Source of the DNA: Alistipes sp.
GTDB taxonomy: Bacteria; Bacteroidota; Bacteroidia; Bacteroidales; Rikenellaceae
Reading direction: 5' to 3'
Length of the DNA stretch: 47,621 bases
NCBI GenBank assembly: GCA_017937805.1
Contig: JAGBCX010000032.1
Location: forward strand, 1 to 47,621
Below the pieces are notes generated by a model. The model was not told where the DNA came from. It saw only the letters and a program-made list of their open reading frames with translations, and ran no database searches. The position numbers were made by a program, and so were the translations under genes. This document shows positions 8,647 through 17,690 of this stretch, piece by piece. Position 1 is the stretch's first letter. Each line of letters opens with the position of its first letter.

Positions 8647-11600
8647 TTATCTCCTCGGTCCCCACCAGCCACCTGACGAGGTGCCACGATTTACACCTAC
8701 CGAGCCGGTTGACTCCTTGTAGTTGTAGTCCGACATCTTGGTTGAGCCCTTCTTGCCGAAGTGGCGGAGGTTATAGACAAACTGAACAGAGAAGTAGCGA
8801 CCGATACAGCTGTTCCACGCATTCTGTGTATATCCTGAGCCTGTCGAGCGAACAAACGATGTATTCTGGTCGAAGATATCATTTACGCCAATCTGCACCT
8901 CACCTCGCTTATTCTTAAACACCTTGCAACCGAGATAGAGATTGCACAACACATAGTCCTCGTTGTAGTTGGTCGAAATACCCTTGTACTGCACATACGA
9001 TACCGCTGCGGTCAAGGTCATACGCTTCAAGAAGGTCCACTTAACATTTCCGTTTGCCGAGTGGTTGAAGTAGTCGTTCTTCGCAGTCTGACCAATGGTA
9101 TTCCATGCTTGGTTGTATGTACCTCGCCACGACAGCGTGAAGTCGAGATTTTCGGAGATGTTGCTACCGAGCGTTACGCCTGCATCGTAGCCGATATTGT
9201 TGGCATAGTTGGTAGCAAAACGCTCGCTATCAGGCTTTTCGGTGTTAATCATATTTTCAAGGAACTCCTCAGATGTGCTACCAAGATAGTATGCCGAAGG
9301 TGTGCGGTTATATGTTACACTACCGTGGATATTGAGGTTACATTTCATAAACGACAACGGCACTCCGAGCGATACGTGGGTACGCACCCAATAGTAACCA
9401 TCTAAGTTCTCGTATGACGTTACCTCCTTTGGCGAGTATGGCTGAATATTACCATCTTTATCCTTGCGGGTAGGGATTGTCAAGTCGCCAAATTTATCAG
9501 GCAAGTCAAATCCCTGCGGATTGTTCCAAGTCGATGTTGAGATATAATCTTGCTGATACTGTGCATTGAACATCCACATAAAGGTTATGCCCTTATCAAC
9601 CTTCGAGAGGTTGTAGTGCATACTCAGATTGTGAGTGAATGATGGATCGAGATTCTTGTTACCGATACTGATATATTGCGGATTCGATACATCGAATATG
9701 CTCTGCAACTGCGTTACAGAAGGGTTACTCGACCACGAACGGAGGAAGATACGCAGCGTGTTCTCACGGTTGAATGCTATATTGGTCATGCCAAAGTACG
9801 AGAAGTGATTGTAGACCTTATCAATCTTATCACCCTGTGTACCTACGATACTGCCATCGAGGATATCTCGTTGATATTGTAGATTTATCACTACGGTATT
9901 CTTGTTTTTCGCATAGCGGAAGCCCGGACCGATACGATGTGTCCAGAAACCACTCTGGTACTTCTGCGACATATTTTCGTTCTTATCGGTAAGAGGGTTG
10001 AAACTGTAGTTGCTATCGGTGTAATAGGTGCTCTTATCATTCATCTCGTTCTCGTACCACATACGATACTGCAACGATACCTGAGCGTACTGCGAAACGG
10101 GCTCATTGTAGGTTACATTTGCACTGATTCTATACTCCTCGCTTGGGCGGTGGATATATTGATATAGTGGCGAGTAGAGGAGTGGGTTATTTACCATATT
10201 TTCCCACAATTTGCCCTCACCGAAGTAGTCGTTGTAGGCATTCTGATAATCCGAGCCATCGGCTTTGTCGTAGCGAATACCATTTGCCTCGTTTGCTGCG
10301 GTGTATTGCTTGCGCTCGTTGTTTTGGTAGTTGATGCGACCGTCTACTGTGAGTGTTCTTCCGGGCTTGCCCAACTTGGTACGCAACTGCAGAAACTCAT
10401 TAAATCGAAAAGCGTTCAAATGGCTTGTATTGTTGGAGTTGGTATATGCCAAAGATTGGTGGCGCGAATCCTCCAACTCCTCAGCATCTTCATTCTCGCC
10501 CGTAGTATAACCTTCCGTGCTTGACCAAGGATTATTTCCTTGATATGAGAATGATGTACGCGACATCAACGATGCACTACGCGATATTTTCCAATCGAGA
10601 CGAGCATTGAAACGCGCATTGTAGTTGATAGTATTTGATACTCCCAACTGCTCCATATAACCGATTGGCATAGGGGCTTCGTACCACTTCTCAGTGCGAG
10701 AGTTATTGTCCGTATCGGTGTGGTTGAAGAAGAGCGAGCCTTGGAACTTAACATTCTTGCGGCGTCCCCACTCGTCAGAGTAGTTGGCACCAATCGAATT
10801 TACGAGTGCAATACCACTCTGAGGGCGCACCATATATTGACCTACCGCACCACGACGACCTCGGCCACCTCCGCCTTGTTGTCCGCTAACACCCAAGATA
10901 TCCTCGAACGAGAAGTTCTGCTGGTTGACATTGTTGAACAATCCGATTAACGAAACACGAGCATCGCCCTGGAAGAAGTTGACGTTTCCTCCTGCAATCC
11001 ACTTGTGGCCTTTGGCAAAATCCTCGGCATTGTTCTTTTTCCAATCGGGCTCGTAACCTACTCCGGCATACATCTTACCGAACTGACCTTGACGCATACC
11101 CTCTTTGGTTACGATGTTGATAGCCTTGTAACCCTCGCCATCGTCCATACCCGAGAACTCCGCCTGGTCGCTCAACTTGTTGAATACCTCGATTCTATCA
11201 ACCGCCTCGGCAGGCAACGACTTGATTGCGGTGCTGACATCCTCGCCAAAGAACTCCTTGCCATCGACAAAAATCTTCTGAATGGTCTCACCCTGTGCCT
11301 CCACAGCACCATTTGTGATGGTAATACCCGGCATCTTCTTCAACAAGCCTTCGACATCGGCATCGTTCGATACTTTGAAGGCTCCTGCGCTATAACTCAG
11401 AGTGTCACCATTCTGCGATGTACGCAATGCCTTAACGGTTTTTACGACTGTTTCGATACGCTCTGCCTGCTCGGTCATAACCAACTTGCCGAGCGAGAGT
11501 GACTCTCCCGATAGACGAAACTCCTTGATTGCATCTTTGTAGCCGATAAATGTCGCTACGAGAGTGTAGTTACCATACGATAATCCCGAAATTGACACAT

Positions 11601-11787
11601 ATCCATTAGCACCCGAAGTGTAGTACTTCTTGTTGTCGGGCTTTGCGGTAGGATAGACCTCCACCACAGCACCCATAACGCCCTGCTTGGTCTGCGAGTC
11701 AATAAGCGAGAACGATACTTTGCCTGTCTGGGCAAAGGCCGACACTGCAAATGCCAACGAGAGGAGTGTCAGAATGATTTTTTTCAT
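8647..11787 (-). CDS. Outer-membrane beta-barrel receptor (TonB-dependent receptor-like, OMP_b-brl_3 type)
   Basis: 1046 residues from MKKIILTLL; an upstream in-frame Met 84 bases earlier is rejected because MKKIILTLLSLAFAVSAFAQ is a classical signal peptide and a promoter box lies between. After it comes a carboxypeptidase-regulatory-like beta-sandwich (about 25-105, KVSFSLIDSQTKQGVMGAVV), then a plug-like domain with GMDDGEGYKAINIVTKEG, and a long barrel region full of aromatic alternating strands. It contains a Gly/Arg-rich loop, QQGGGGRGRRGAVG. It is not a SusC: no SusD partner is present and the barrel resembles the OMP_b-brl_3 group. Substrate is unknown. The LytS/LytTR pair directly upstream on the same strand is a likely regulator. 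Confidence 0.85.
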   Translation of the reverse strand: MKKIILTLLSLAFAVSAFAQTGKVSFSLIDSQTKQGVMGAVVEVYPTAKPDNKKYYTSGANGYVSISGLSYGNYTLVATFIGYKDAIKEFRLSGESLSLGKLVMTEQAERIETVVKTVKALRTSQNGDTLSYSAGAFKVSNDADVEGLLKKMPGITITNGAVEAQGETIQKIFVDGKEFFGEDVSTAIKSLPAEAVDRIEVFNKLSDQAEFSGMDDGEGYKAINIVTKEGMRQGQFGKMYAGVGYEPDWKKNNAEDFAKGHKWIAGGNVNFFQGDARVSLIGLFNNVNQQNFSFEDILGVSGQQGGGGRGRRGAVGQYMVRPQSGIALVNSIGANYSDEWGRRKNVKFQGSLFFNHTDTDNNSRTEKWYEAPMPIGYMEQLGVSNTINYNARFNARLDWKISRSASLMSRTSFSYQGNNPWSSTEGYTTGENEDAEELEDSRHQSLAYTNSNNTSHLNAFRFNEFLQLRTKLGKPGRTLTVDGRINYQNNERKQYTAANEANGIRYDKADGSDYQNAYNDYFGEGKLWENMVNNPLLYSPLYQYIHRPSEEYRISANVTYNEPVSQYAQVSLQYRMWYENEMNDKSTYYTDSNYSFNPLTDKNENMSQKYQSGFWTHRIGPGFRYAKNKNTVVINLQYQRDILDGSIVGTQGDKIDKVYNHFSYFGMTNIAFNRENTLRIFLRSWSSNPSVTQLQSIFDVSNPQYISIGNKNLDPSFTHNLSMHYNLSKVDKGITFMWMFNAQYQQDYISTSTWNNPQGFDLPDKFGDLTIPTRKDKDGNIQPYSPKEVTSYENLDGYYWVRTHVSLGVPLSFMKCNLNIHGSVTYNRTPSAYYLGSTSEEFLENMINTEKPDSERFATNYANNIGYDAGVTLGSNISENLDFTLSWRGTYNQAWNTIGQTAKNDYFNHSANGNVKWTFLKRMTLTAAVSYVQYKGISTNYNEDYVLCNLYLGCKVFKNKRGEVQIGVNDIFDQNTSFVRSTGSGYTQNAWNSCIGRYFSVQFVYNLRHFGKKGSTKMSDYNYKESTGSVGVNRGTSSGGWWGPRR

Positions 11788-11839
11788 TATAGTTGTAGTT
11801 TTTTGTTTGCAGTTTGATGTTGTTTCCTTAAAAACCACA

Positions 11840-11871
11840 CAAAGGTAGTGAATATAATTCATTATATTCAA
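11840..11871 (-). promoter_or_regulatory. Predicted promoter of the outer-membrane receptor gene
   Basis: On the minus strand, TTG (11869-11871), spacer of 21 bases, then TACCTTTG (11840-11847), about 50 bases before the chosen ATG. It lies between the response-regulator stop and the receptor, so the receptor can be transcribed separately from the two-component genes. Confidence 0.6.
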
Positions 11872-11913
11872 CTCAGTTGGCGTGAATTTACCTAAATAGG
11901 GGGGTGAAACGAC

Positions 11914-12675
11914 CTATTTGTCGGTTGAAGTGAGCCAATGCTTGAAATCGTGCACCCTTGCTTTCGGGATAATAATGCGTTCGGGTGTATCTATGACGAG
12001 GTTGGCTGTTAGACGGCTACCAAACCATACAGATATATCCTTGACCGCCTTGCGAGAGATGATAAATTGGCGATTGGCACGGAAAAACTCTTTTGCAGAC
12101 AACTTCGATTGCAGAGCTTCGAGCGTCAAATCAATCTGATATTTACTGCCGTTGTGACAGTATGCCGTGACACGCTCTTCGAAAGTGTGCAGAAAGGCTA
12201 TATCCTGACTGTGCAACGGAATAATCTTATCTCTGAAATGCACGAGGAAAACATGCTGCTCGGATTGCTGAATTTGAGCTACACTGCTGATGCGTGAGGT
12301 GTACTCCTTGCGCTCTGCCGAAGTGAGGCGTTGCCACTTCTCAACGGCACGTTTGATATCCTCTTCGTTTATGGGTTTGAGCAGATAGTCTATGCTATTC
12401 ACTTTGAACGCCTCGATAGCATATTGGTCGTAGGCAGTAGTGAAGATAATTGGAGTTTCGACCGTTACGTTGTCAAATATGCGAAATGATGCACCATCGG
12501 CCAAGTGTATATCCATAAATACGAGGTCAATGGTAGGTGCTGAACGGAAAAAATCCACGCTATCAACCACTGTATCTATTGTGGCAACGATTTCAATGTC
12601 GGGATAGATCTTCTGCAGTATGGCAGAGAGATTTTGTGCAGCAGCGGTTTCGTCTTCAATAATAACAACTCGCAT
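11914..12675 (-). CDS. LytTR-family response regulator
   Basis: 253 residues. The receiver domain (1-120) has the acidic pair Glu7-Asp8, the phosphoacceptor Asp55 in LVFMDIHL, Thr in FTTAYDQYAI, and the Lys in DYLLKPI. The C-terminal LytTR DNA-binding domain (about 150-250) shows HTFEERVTAYCHNG, LTLEALQSKL and FFRANRQFIIS. It would be phosphorylated by the adjacent kinase and bind paired direct repeats. Its start is 6 bases downstream of the kinase stop, so the two are co-transcribed. The next gene downstream is the large outer-membrane receptor, the most obvious target, but this is inference. Confidence 0.95.
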   Translation of the reverse strand: MRVVIIEDETAAAQNLSAILQKIYPDIEIVATIDTVVDSVDFFRSAPTIDLVFMDIHLADGASFRIFDNVTVETPIIFTTAYDQYAIEAFKVNSIDYLLKPINEEDIKRAVEKWQRLTSAERKEYTSRISSVAQIQQSEQHVFLVHFRDKIIPLHSQDIAFLHTFEERVTAYCHNGSKYQIDLTLEALQSKLSAKEFFRANRQFIISRKAVKDISVWFGSRLTANLVIDTPERIIIPKARVHDFKHWLTSTDK

Positions 12676-12681
12676 AGACTT

Positions 12682-14001
12682 CTATTCGTTAGGTTTTTCG
12701 AGTGGTAAGCGTACCACAAATTCATTATCGGTGTCGCTAATTTCGATTTCGCGATTAAGCAATAATTGATAGCGACTATTCAAGTTCGAGAGTCCGAGTC
12801 CTGTACCCGGATTAGGCTCGAGCATTGGGCGTTTCTCGTTCGATACAACCAAGTACCCATCTTCGGTATAGATGCGCACACGGAATGGATTTTTACTGCT
12901 TATGGTGTTGTGTTTTACGGTGTTACCTATAAGCGGTTGCAGGGAGATAGGTGGCAGTTTGTAGTCGAGATATCGCTCGTCAATATCGAAATCAAACTTT
13001 ATCTTTTGGGCATATCGGATAATAAAAAGATAGCTATACGCCTCGGCAAATTTAATCTCGTCACGTAGCGACACAAATGTCGAGTTGGCTCCATTTTGCG
13101 AGAGATAACGGAAGGTGTACGACAGTTGGTCAATATATTTCAGAGCTCGCTCTTCGTCTTTCTCGCGTACCAACATCGAGAGCGACGAGAGCGAGTTGAA
13201 GAGGAAGTGCGGATTTATCTGACTTGCCAACATATTGTATTTGGTAGTGAGGTTTTCGTTACGGAGCATCTCATTTTCGAGCGAAATCTGCTGTTCACGA
13301 TAGATAAGGGTGTATATTCTCGAATAGAGAATTACCACTGCCAACATAAAGCACGACTTCAATACCACGACAAACTCTACCAGCTGACGACTCTTGAAAA
13401 CGGGTATTACCTCTCCGGAGTGCATCAGAGGTACAGGAGAGATGAAGTATGTTGCAAAGGTTATAAGTGCGCAGATGGTTGAACGCAGCATAAATTGTTG
13501 CCACGTAGCATCACGCCCCTTTGCATTCATTATCATCAACAATACGAAGGCGAGAATAAAGTAGAAGATAAATTGATACAGTACAACATGCCACTGCTCC
13601 GACCCACGATAGAGCGCTCCATAATCGAACTGCTCTCCGTTGCGTTCTAATACGCGGCGCATGATAAGGTGTTCTGCATCAATATATTTCTGCTCCGAAG
13701 CCTCGATTTTCAGGTTGTCGTTTGCTTCGAGATTAAGCCAATGCACCTTCTGTCTATCGACATATATGCTGTCGCCCTCTTCGGTTACGATATAACCGAA
13801 ACCATCTCCCGAGATGGAGAGTGTGCCACACACCTCGATTATAGTGCGGTTGTCGCGAACTCGCGCATTGCGGCGTTGTCCTGCATCGGATTGATTGGCA
13901 ACGAGCAACAATAGGTATGAAAAGTTGCAAACCAAACTTACAACTATCGCCACGAAGGCATAACCCACATAGGGCGAACTGCTCTTTAATCTCTTAATCA
14001 T
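12682..14001 (-). CDS. LytS-type membrane sensor histidine kinase
   Basis: 439 residues. Predicted membrane segments lie at about 13-34, 139-158, 172-190 and 207-227, with a probable extracytoplasmic domain of about 100 residues between the first two. A short coiled coil (235-255) precedes the His_kinase domain with phosphoacceptor His265 in QINPHFLFNSL. The C-terminal ATPase lid has GLGLSNLNSRYQLL. This is the PF06580 type, which pairs with LytTR regulators, as seen next door. The input signal is unknown. The extracytoplasmic part (IIEVCGTLSISGDGFGYIV) resembles no sensor family I recognise. Confidence 0.93.
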   Translation of the reverse strand: MIKRLKSSSPYVGYAFVAIVVSLVCNFSYLLLLVANQSDAGQRRNARVRDNRTIIEVCGTLSISGDGFGYIVTEEGDSIYVDRQKVHWLNLEANDNLKIEASEQKYIDAEHLIMRRVLERNGEQFDYGALYRGSEQWHVVLYQFIFYFILAFVLLMIMNAKGRDATWQQFMLRSTICALITFATYFISPVPLMHSGEVIPVFKSRQLVEFVVVLKSCFMLAVVILYSRIYTLIYREQQISLENEMLRNENLTTKYNMLASQINPHFLFNSLSSLSMLVREKDEERALKYIDQLSYTFRYLSQNGANSTFVSLRDEIKFAEAYSYLFIIRYAQKIKFDFDIDERYLDYKLPPISLQPLIGNTVKHNTISSKNPFRVRIYTEDGYLVVSNEKRPMLEPNPGTGLGLSNLNSRYQLLLNREIEISDTDNEFVVRLPLEKPNE

Positions 14002-14008
14002 ATCAGCT

Positions 14009-14067
14009 TTCAGCCATTAGCCATTAGCTAAATTAAAAATTAGTTTTCCGTTTTCCGTTTTCCGTTT
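14009..14067. repeat. Heptamer repeats AGCCATT and TTTTCCG
   Basis: Two adjoining 7-base-period runs: AGCCATT-AGCCATT-AGCTAAA and, after AATTAAAAATTAG, three TTTTCCG units. They fill the space between the gamma-carbonic anhydrase gene end and the kinase start. Confidence 0.75.
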
Positions 14068-14074
14068 CTGCTCA

Positions 14075-14602
14075 CTACTCCTCGTACCACGAAGCGTAGA
14101 GGCGGTAGTCGTTGGCTATACGCTTGATAATCTGCTCTCGCTGCTCAGGGGTAACCTCTTTAACCTTCTTGGCAGGAACTCCGGCATAGACCGAGTTCGG
14201 CTCCAACTTCGAGTTGGAGAGTACCAATGCGTTTGCTGCAATAATGCAGCCCGATGCCACAACAGCATTGTCGAGAATTGTTGCACCCATGCCTATAAGG
14301 CAGTTATCCTCGATAATTGCACCGTGAATTGTTGCGTTGTGACCTACCGACACATCGTTGCCGATATGTGTCTGCGAAGGCTTTGGCGACTTGTCGTAGA
14401 GGGTGTGGATAACCGTTCCATCTTGAATGTTTGTGCGGTCACCGATGGTAATTTTGTTCACATCGCCACGCAACACCACATTGTACCATATCGAAGAGTC
14501 CTTACCAACCGTAACATCTCCAATCAACACCGCTGTTTCGGCTACAAAAGTTCCCTCGCCAACTTGCGGAGTAGTCCCCCTAACAGATTTTATATAAGCC
14601 AT
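14075..14602 (-). CDS. Gamma-class carbonic anhydrase-like hexapeptide-repeat protein
   Basis: 175 residues built of left-handed beta-helix hexapeptide repeats (VLIGDVTVGKDSSIWYN, VNKITIGDRTNIQDGTVIH, IGNDVSVGHNATIHG). The three metal-binding histidines expected for the family are present in VIHTLY and VGHNATIHG. The C-terminal helix (PEQREQIIKRIANDY) is usual. Such proteins are commonly annotated as gamma-carbonic anhydrase; the physiological reaction is often unproven (YrdA/PaaY/CaiE relatives). It lies between mazG and the kinase gene on the same strand, separated by repeat tracts on both sides. Confidence 0.92.
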   Translation of the reverse strand: MAYIKSVRGTTPQVGEGTFVAETAVLIGDVTVGKDSSIWYNVVLRGDVNKITIGDRTNIQDGTVIHTLYDKSPKPSQTHIGNDVSVGHNATIHGAIIEDNCLIGMGATILDNAVVASGCIIAANALVLSNSKLEPNSVYAGVPAKKVKEVTPEQREQIIKRIANDYRLYASWYEE

Positions 14603-14605
14603 AAA

Positions 14606-14640
14606 CTATAAAAGTTTTCCGTTTTCCGTTTTCCGTTTTC
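14606..14640. repeat. TTTTCCG heptamer repeat
   Basis: Perfect TTTTCCG-TTTTCCG-TTTTCCG-TTTTCAG run upstream of the carbonic anhydrase-like gene (minus strand) and touching the mazG stop. Confidence 0.8.
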
Positions 14641-15409
14641 AGTTTGTTTTTGCTTCTTGCCAATACTGCTCCATCTCGTCAAGTGATGCCTCGCTTACCA
14701 TCTTGCCCTGCTCGGCAACTCGCTTTTCGAGGTGGTTGAAACGCTCGATAAACTTCTTGTTCGTGCGCTCTAAGGCATTTTCAGGGTCTATGCCACTCTT
14801 ACGACAAGCATTGATAAGGGCGAAAAACAAATCTCCAAACTCCGCCTCCAACTTATCCTTATCGCCACTCTGCATCTCGGCTTCAACCTCGCGCATCTCC
14901 TCATTTACCTTGTCCCAGACCTCCGCTGCCGAGTTCCAATCGAAACCTACGGCAGCAGCCTTCTCGCTTATGCGGAACGCCTTGACCATTGCCGGCAGTG
15001 AGCGTGGCACACCACCCAAAACGCCACTCTTGCGAGCCTTCTTGCGGAGTTTCAACGCCTCCCAATTCTGCTTCACCTCCTCGGGGCTCTCGGCAAGAAC
15101 ATCGCCATAGACGTGCGGGTGGCGGTAGATAAGTTTGTCGCACACTCCGTTTGCAACATCGGCGAGGTCGAATACACCTTGCTCCTCGGCAATTTTCGAG
15201 TAGAATACGATGTGCAGAAACAAATCACCCAACTCCTCCTTTATGCCCTCCATGTCGTTGGCAGTGATAGCATCGGCAAGTTCGAAGGTCTCCTCGATGG
15301 TGTTGTTGCGAAGCGAGTGAATAGTCTGCTCCCTATCCCATGGGCACTCGACACGCAGGCGATTCATCACCTCTATAAGTCGTGCCGTACCCTCCAATTT
15401 CTTATCCAT
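14639..15409 (-). CDS. mazG: Nucleoside triphosphate pyrophosphohydrolase MazG
   Basis: 256 residues with two MazG domains, as in E. coli MazG. The first (about 10-115) has CPWDREQTIHSLRNNTIEE, with the ExxE pair in EETFEL and EELGD for metal binding; the second (about 150-245) has VNEEMREVEAEM and AEFGDLFFALIN. It hydrolyses (d)NTPs to the monophosphate and pyrophosphate, cleaning aberrant nucleotides in the cytosol. A TACATTTG promoter box lies 25 bases before the start. Gene is single, between the M49 peptidase and the carbonic anhydrase-like gene. Confidence 0.95.
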   Translation of the reverse strand: MDKKLEGTARLIEVMNRLRVECPWDREQTIHSLRNNTIEETFELADAITANDMEGIKEELGDLFLHIVFYSKIAEEQGVFDLADVANGVCDKLIYRHPHVYGDVLAESPEEVKQNWEALKLRKKARKSGVLGGVPRSLPAMVKAFRISEKAAAVGFDWNSAAEVWDKVNEEMREVEAEMQSGDKDKLEAEFGDLFFALINACRKSGIDPENALERTNKKFIERFNHLEKRVAEQGKMVSEASLDEMEQYWQEAKTN

Positions 15410-15433
15410 AAATATCTAAGTATAATACTACGG

Positions 15434-15441
15434 CAAATGTA
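15434..15441 (-). promoter_or_regulatory. Predicted mazG -7 box
   Basis: TACATTTG on the minus strand, giving a leader of roughly 20 bases before the mazG ATG at 15409. Confidence 0.5.
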
Positions 15442-15504
15442 TGAAAAAAAATCGGCTCAACAAAATGTCGAGCCGAATATGGTGTTCTGTCAAGTTTGAA
15501 CCTA

Positions 15505-17508
15505 TTAGTTCAAACTTGGCAAGAACGAATAGTCTTTCGAGTAGTGGAGGTGCTGCTCGATGTAGTTTGCAGGGTACGAAACCTTAACATCAACAATCTT
15601 GTCACCCTCCTTAACCAACTCATACTCAGGGTTTACGAAACCTCCGTAAGGCTCGATATTGAGAGCATAGTAACGCTCGCGAACCTCCTTGTGAAGCTCT
15701 TGGTCAATCTTAACGGCATACTTCTCAATCAACGCCTTACCAGCCTCGAAGTCGCCCTCCGACTTGATGCGCTGAATCTCACGCAACTGCTCGCCGAAGA
15801 TTGTGCGCAACTTCTGGAAGTCGTTTACAACGATATAACGCTTGCCATCTTTAACTACCCACTCGATAACATTATCCTCCTTGCCGAGGTCGTATGCCCA
15901 GCAAGAGATAAGCTTGCGGTTACGCATGTGAGCCTGCTCAACATCTTTGCCCAACTCGATACGAGAGAGCTGTGTCATTGCACCGTTCATGATGTAAGAT
16001 GCGTACTGTGCCCATGCAGCGTCAAGCGATGGAATCAAGCCAATCTCAATCATCTTTTCATCAGCCAAGTAGTAGAGAGCAAAGAGGTCTGCACGAGTCT
16101 CTTCGAGAGCTGAAGAGTATACACCCAACTCTGTTCCGGTAGTACCAGGAGCCAACTGACCAGAGCCGTGACCAAGACACTCGTGGAGGTCGGTGTGGAG
16201 GTCGTCAGAGAGCTTGCCGTACTCCTTCATGCGAGCGCGGTCCTCCTCACGGAGTACAAACTCCTCCGAGAAGCCATTGCCCTGTGCAGCCTTCTTATAT
16301 GCGTAGGTGATATTGTCGATAGTCACCGACTTCGAGCCGTAGTCCTTGCGAATCCAATCAGCATTTGGAAGGTTGATGCCGATAGGGGTAGTAGGGTAGG
16401 TGTCGCCACCGAGCATTGCCACGGTGATAACCTTTGCCGATACACCCTTAACCTTCTCCTTGCGGTATGCAGGGTTGATTGGCGAGTGGTCCTCGAACCA
16501 CTGTGCATTGTCCGAGATAATCTGTGTACGCTCGCAAGCCTTCTTATCGCGGAAGTTTACAACCGACTCCCATGAAGCCTTATATCCGAGTGGGTCGCCA
16601 TAAACCTCGGTGAAGCCGTTTACGAAGTCTACATTCGACTCGGTATCCTGTACCCATGCAACATTGAACTCATCAAAGTCGCGCAAGTCGCCCGACTTGT
16701 AGTACTTGATAAGTTTTGCGATGATGCTCTTGGTAGGCTCGGCAGCAACCTCTTGTGCCTTCTCCAACCAATATACAACCTGCTCCAAAGCCTCGGTATA
16801 CATACCGCCAATCTTGTAGGTCTTCTCTACGATTTTGCCATTCTCCTTTACGAGTTTCGAGTTCAAACCGTACGAAATTGGGCAAGGGTCGTTGCCTGCC
16901 TTCTTAATCATTGCGTTGTAGAACTTCTCAACCTCTGCCTGTGTCAAACCCTCGTAGTAGTTGCCTGCCGATGTTGCGATAACATCTGCGCCCTTTGCCT
17001 GATTGAGGCGTGTAGCGTAGAGTGCAGGGTTGAAGATAGCCTCCAAGATAACCTCCTTCTCGACAGGCGACTCAACACCACACTTATCCCACTGTGCCGA
17101 GAACCACTCGCGCGAGAACTCAGGTGCGAACTTATCGTTCGAGTAGTGGTGGTGAATACCGTTAGCCAACCAAACCTTCTTCAAGTACTTCTCCATAGCC
17201 TTGAACTCAGGACACTCCTTGTTGCCATCGTACGAGGTGTAAATCTTCTCCAACGCACGGCGGATTGTAAGGTTGTACTTGAAGTTCTGGTCGAAGAGGA
17301 TATCACGACCACACTTTGCAGACTCTGCCAAGTAGTAGATTAAGAGTTTGTCGTTGAGCGACTGATTCTCAAACTCAGGCACCTCGTAGCGGATAATCTT
17401 GACATCGTCAAAACGGTCAACAATCCAAGGTTGCTCTGTTGCCTTCTCCTTACACGATGTAAGTGCCATTGCAATAATTCCCATTGTTACAAAAACGATT
17501 TTTTTCAT
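15505..17508 (-). CDS. Dipeptidyl peptidase III (M49) lipoprotein
   Basis: 667 residues. The N-terminus MKKIVFVTMGIIAMALTSC has a lipobox (LTSC, Cys19), so it is expected to be a lipoprotein. The zinc site is HECLGH (His442-His447), the six-residue form of the M49 motif found in Bacteroides enzymes, followed by EETRAD (about 469-474) with the third ligand and catalytic residues. DPP III removes dipeptides from the N-terminus of short peptides. Length agrees with the Bacteroides form. Located next to another lipoprotein peptidase (M16) on the same strand, which suggests joint use of extracytoplasmic peptides, though repeats of 177 bases separate them. Confidence 0.93.
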   Translation of the reverse strand: MKKIVFVTMGIIAMALTSCKEKATEQPWIVDRFDDVKIIRYEVPEFENQSLNDKLLIYYLAESAKCGRDILFDQNFKYNLTIRRALEKIYTSYDGNKECPEFKAMEKYLKKVWLANGIHHHYSNDKFAPEFSREWFSAQWDKCGVESPVEKEVILEAIFNPALYATRLNQAKGADVIATSAGNYYEGLTQAEVEKFYNAMIKKAGNDPCPISYGLNSKLVKENGKIVEKTYKIGGMYTEALEQVVYWLEKAQEVAAEPTKSIIAKLIKYYKSGDLRDFDEFNVAWVQDTESNVDFVNGFTEVYGDPLGYKASWESVVNFRDKKACERTQIISDNAQWFEDHSPINPAYRKEKVKGVSAKVITVAMLGGDTYPTTPIGINLPNADWIRKDYGSKSVTIDNITYAYKKAAQGNGFSEEFVLREEDRARMKEYGKLSDDLHTDLHECLGHGSGQLAPGTTGTELGVYSSALEETRADLFALYYLADEKMIEIGLIPSLDAAWAQYASYIMNGAMTQLSRIELGKDVEQAHMRNRKLISCWAYDLGKEDNVIEWVVKDGKRYIVVNDFQKLRTIFGEQLREIQRIKSEGDFEAGKALIEKYAVKIDQELHKEVRERYYALNIEPYGGFVNPEYELVKEGDKIVDVKVSYPANYIEQHLHYSKDYSFLPSLN

Positions 17509-17590
17509 AATACATATATTTATTTAAGTGTTGTGTTCTTTTTTGTCTCTCGTCTGGACTCCTGCCCTTGTCACGGCGCAAGCGATGATA

Positions 17591-17690
17591 GGGGTTATAG
17601 GGGTAATAGGGATTATAGGGTGCGCTTTAAGTTTTAAGCTCTCAACTCTCAGCTCTCAACTTTCAGCTCAAAAAAAAGTTTTCCGTTAAT
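17591..17690. repeat. 9-base and 7-base tandem repeats between M16 and M49 genes
   Basis: GGGGTTATA-GGGGTAATA-GGGATTATA (9-base period, 17591-17617), then a heptamer run TTTTAAG, CTCTCAA, CTCTCAG, CTCTCAA, CTTTCAG (about 17630-17668) and a final TTTTCCG touching the M16 stop codon. Confidence 0.75.

Noticed and set aside
8647..11787. SusC/SusD polysaccharide utilisation locus
   Set aside because: The receptor lacks a SusD partner, glycan enzymes and a hybrid two-component regulator nearby.
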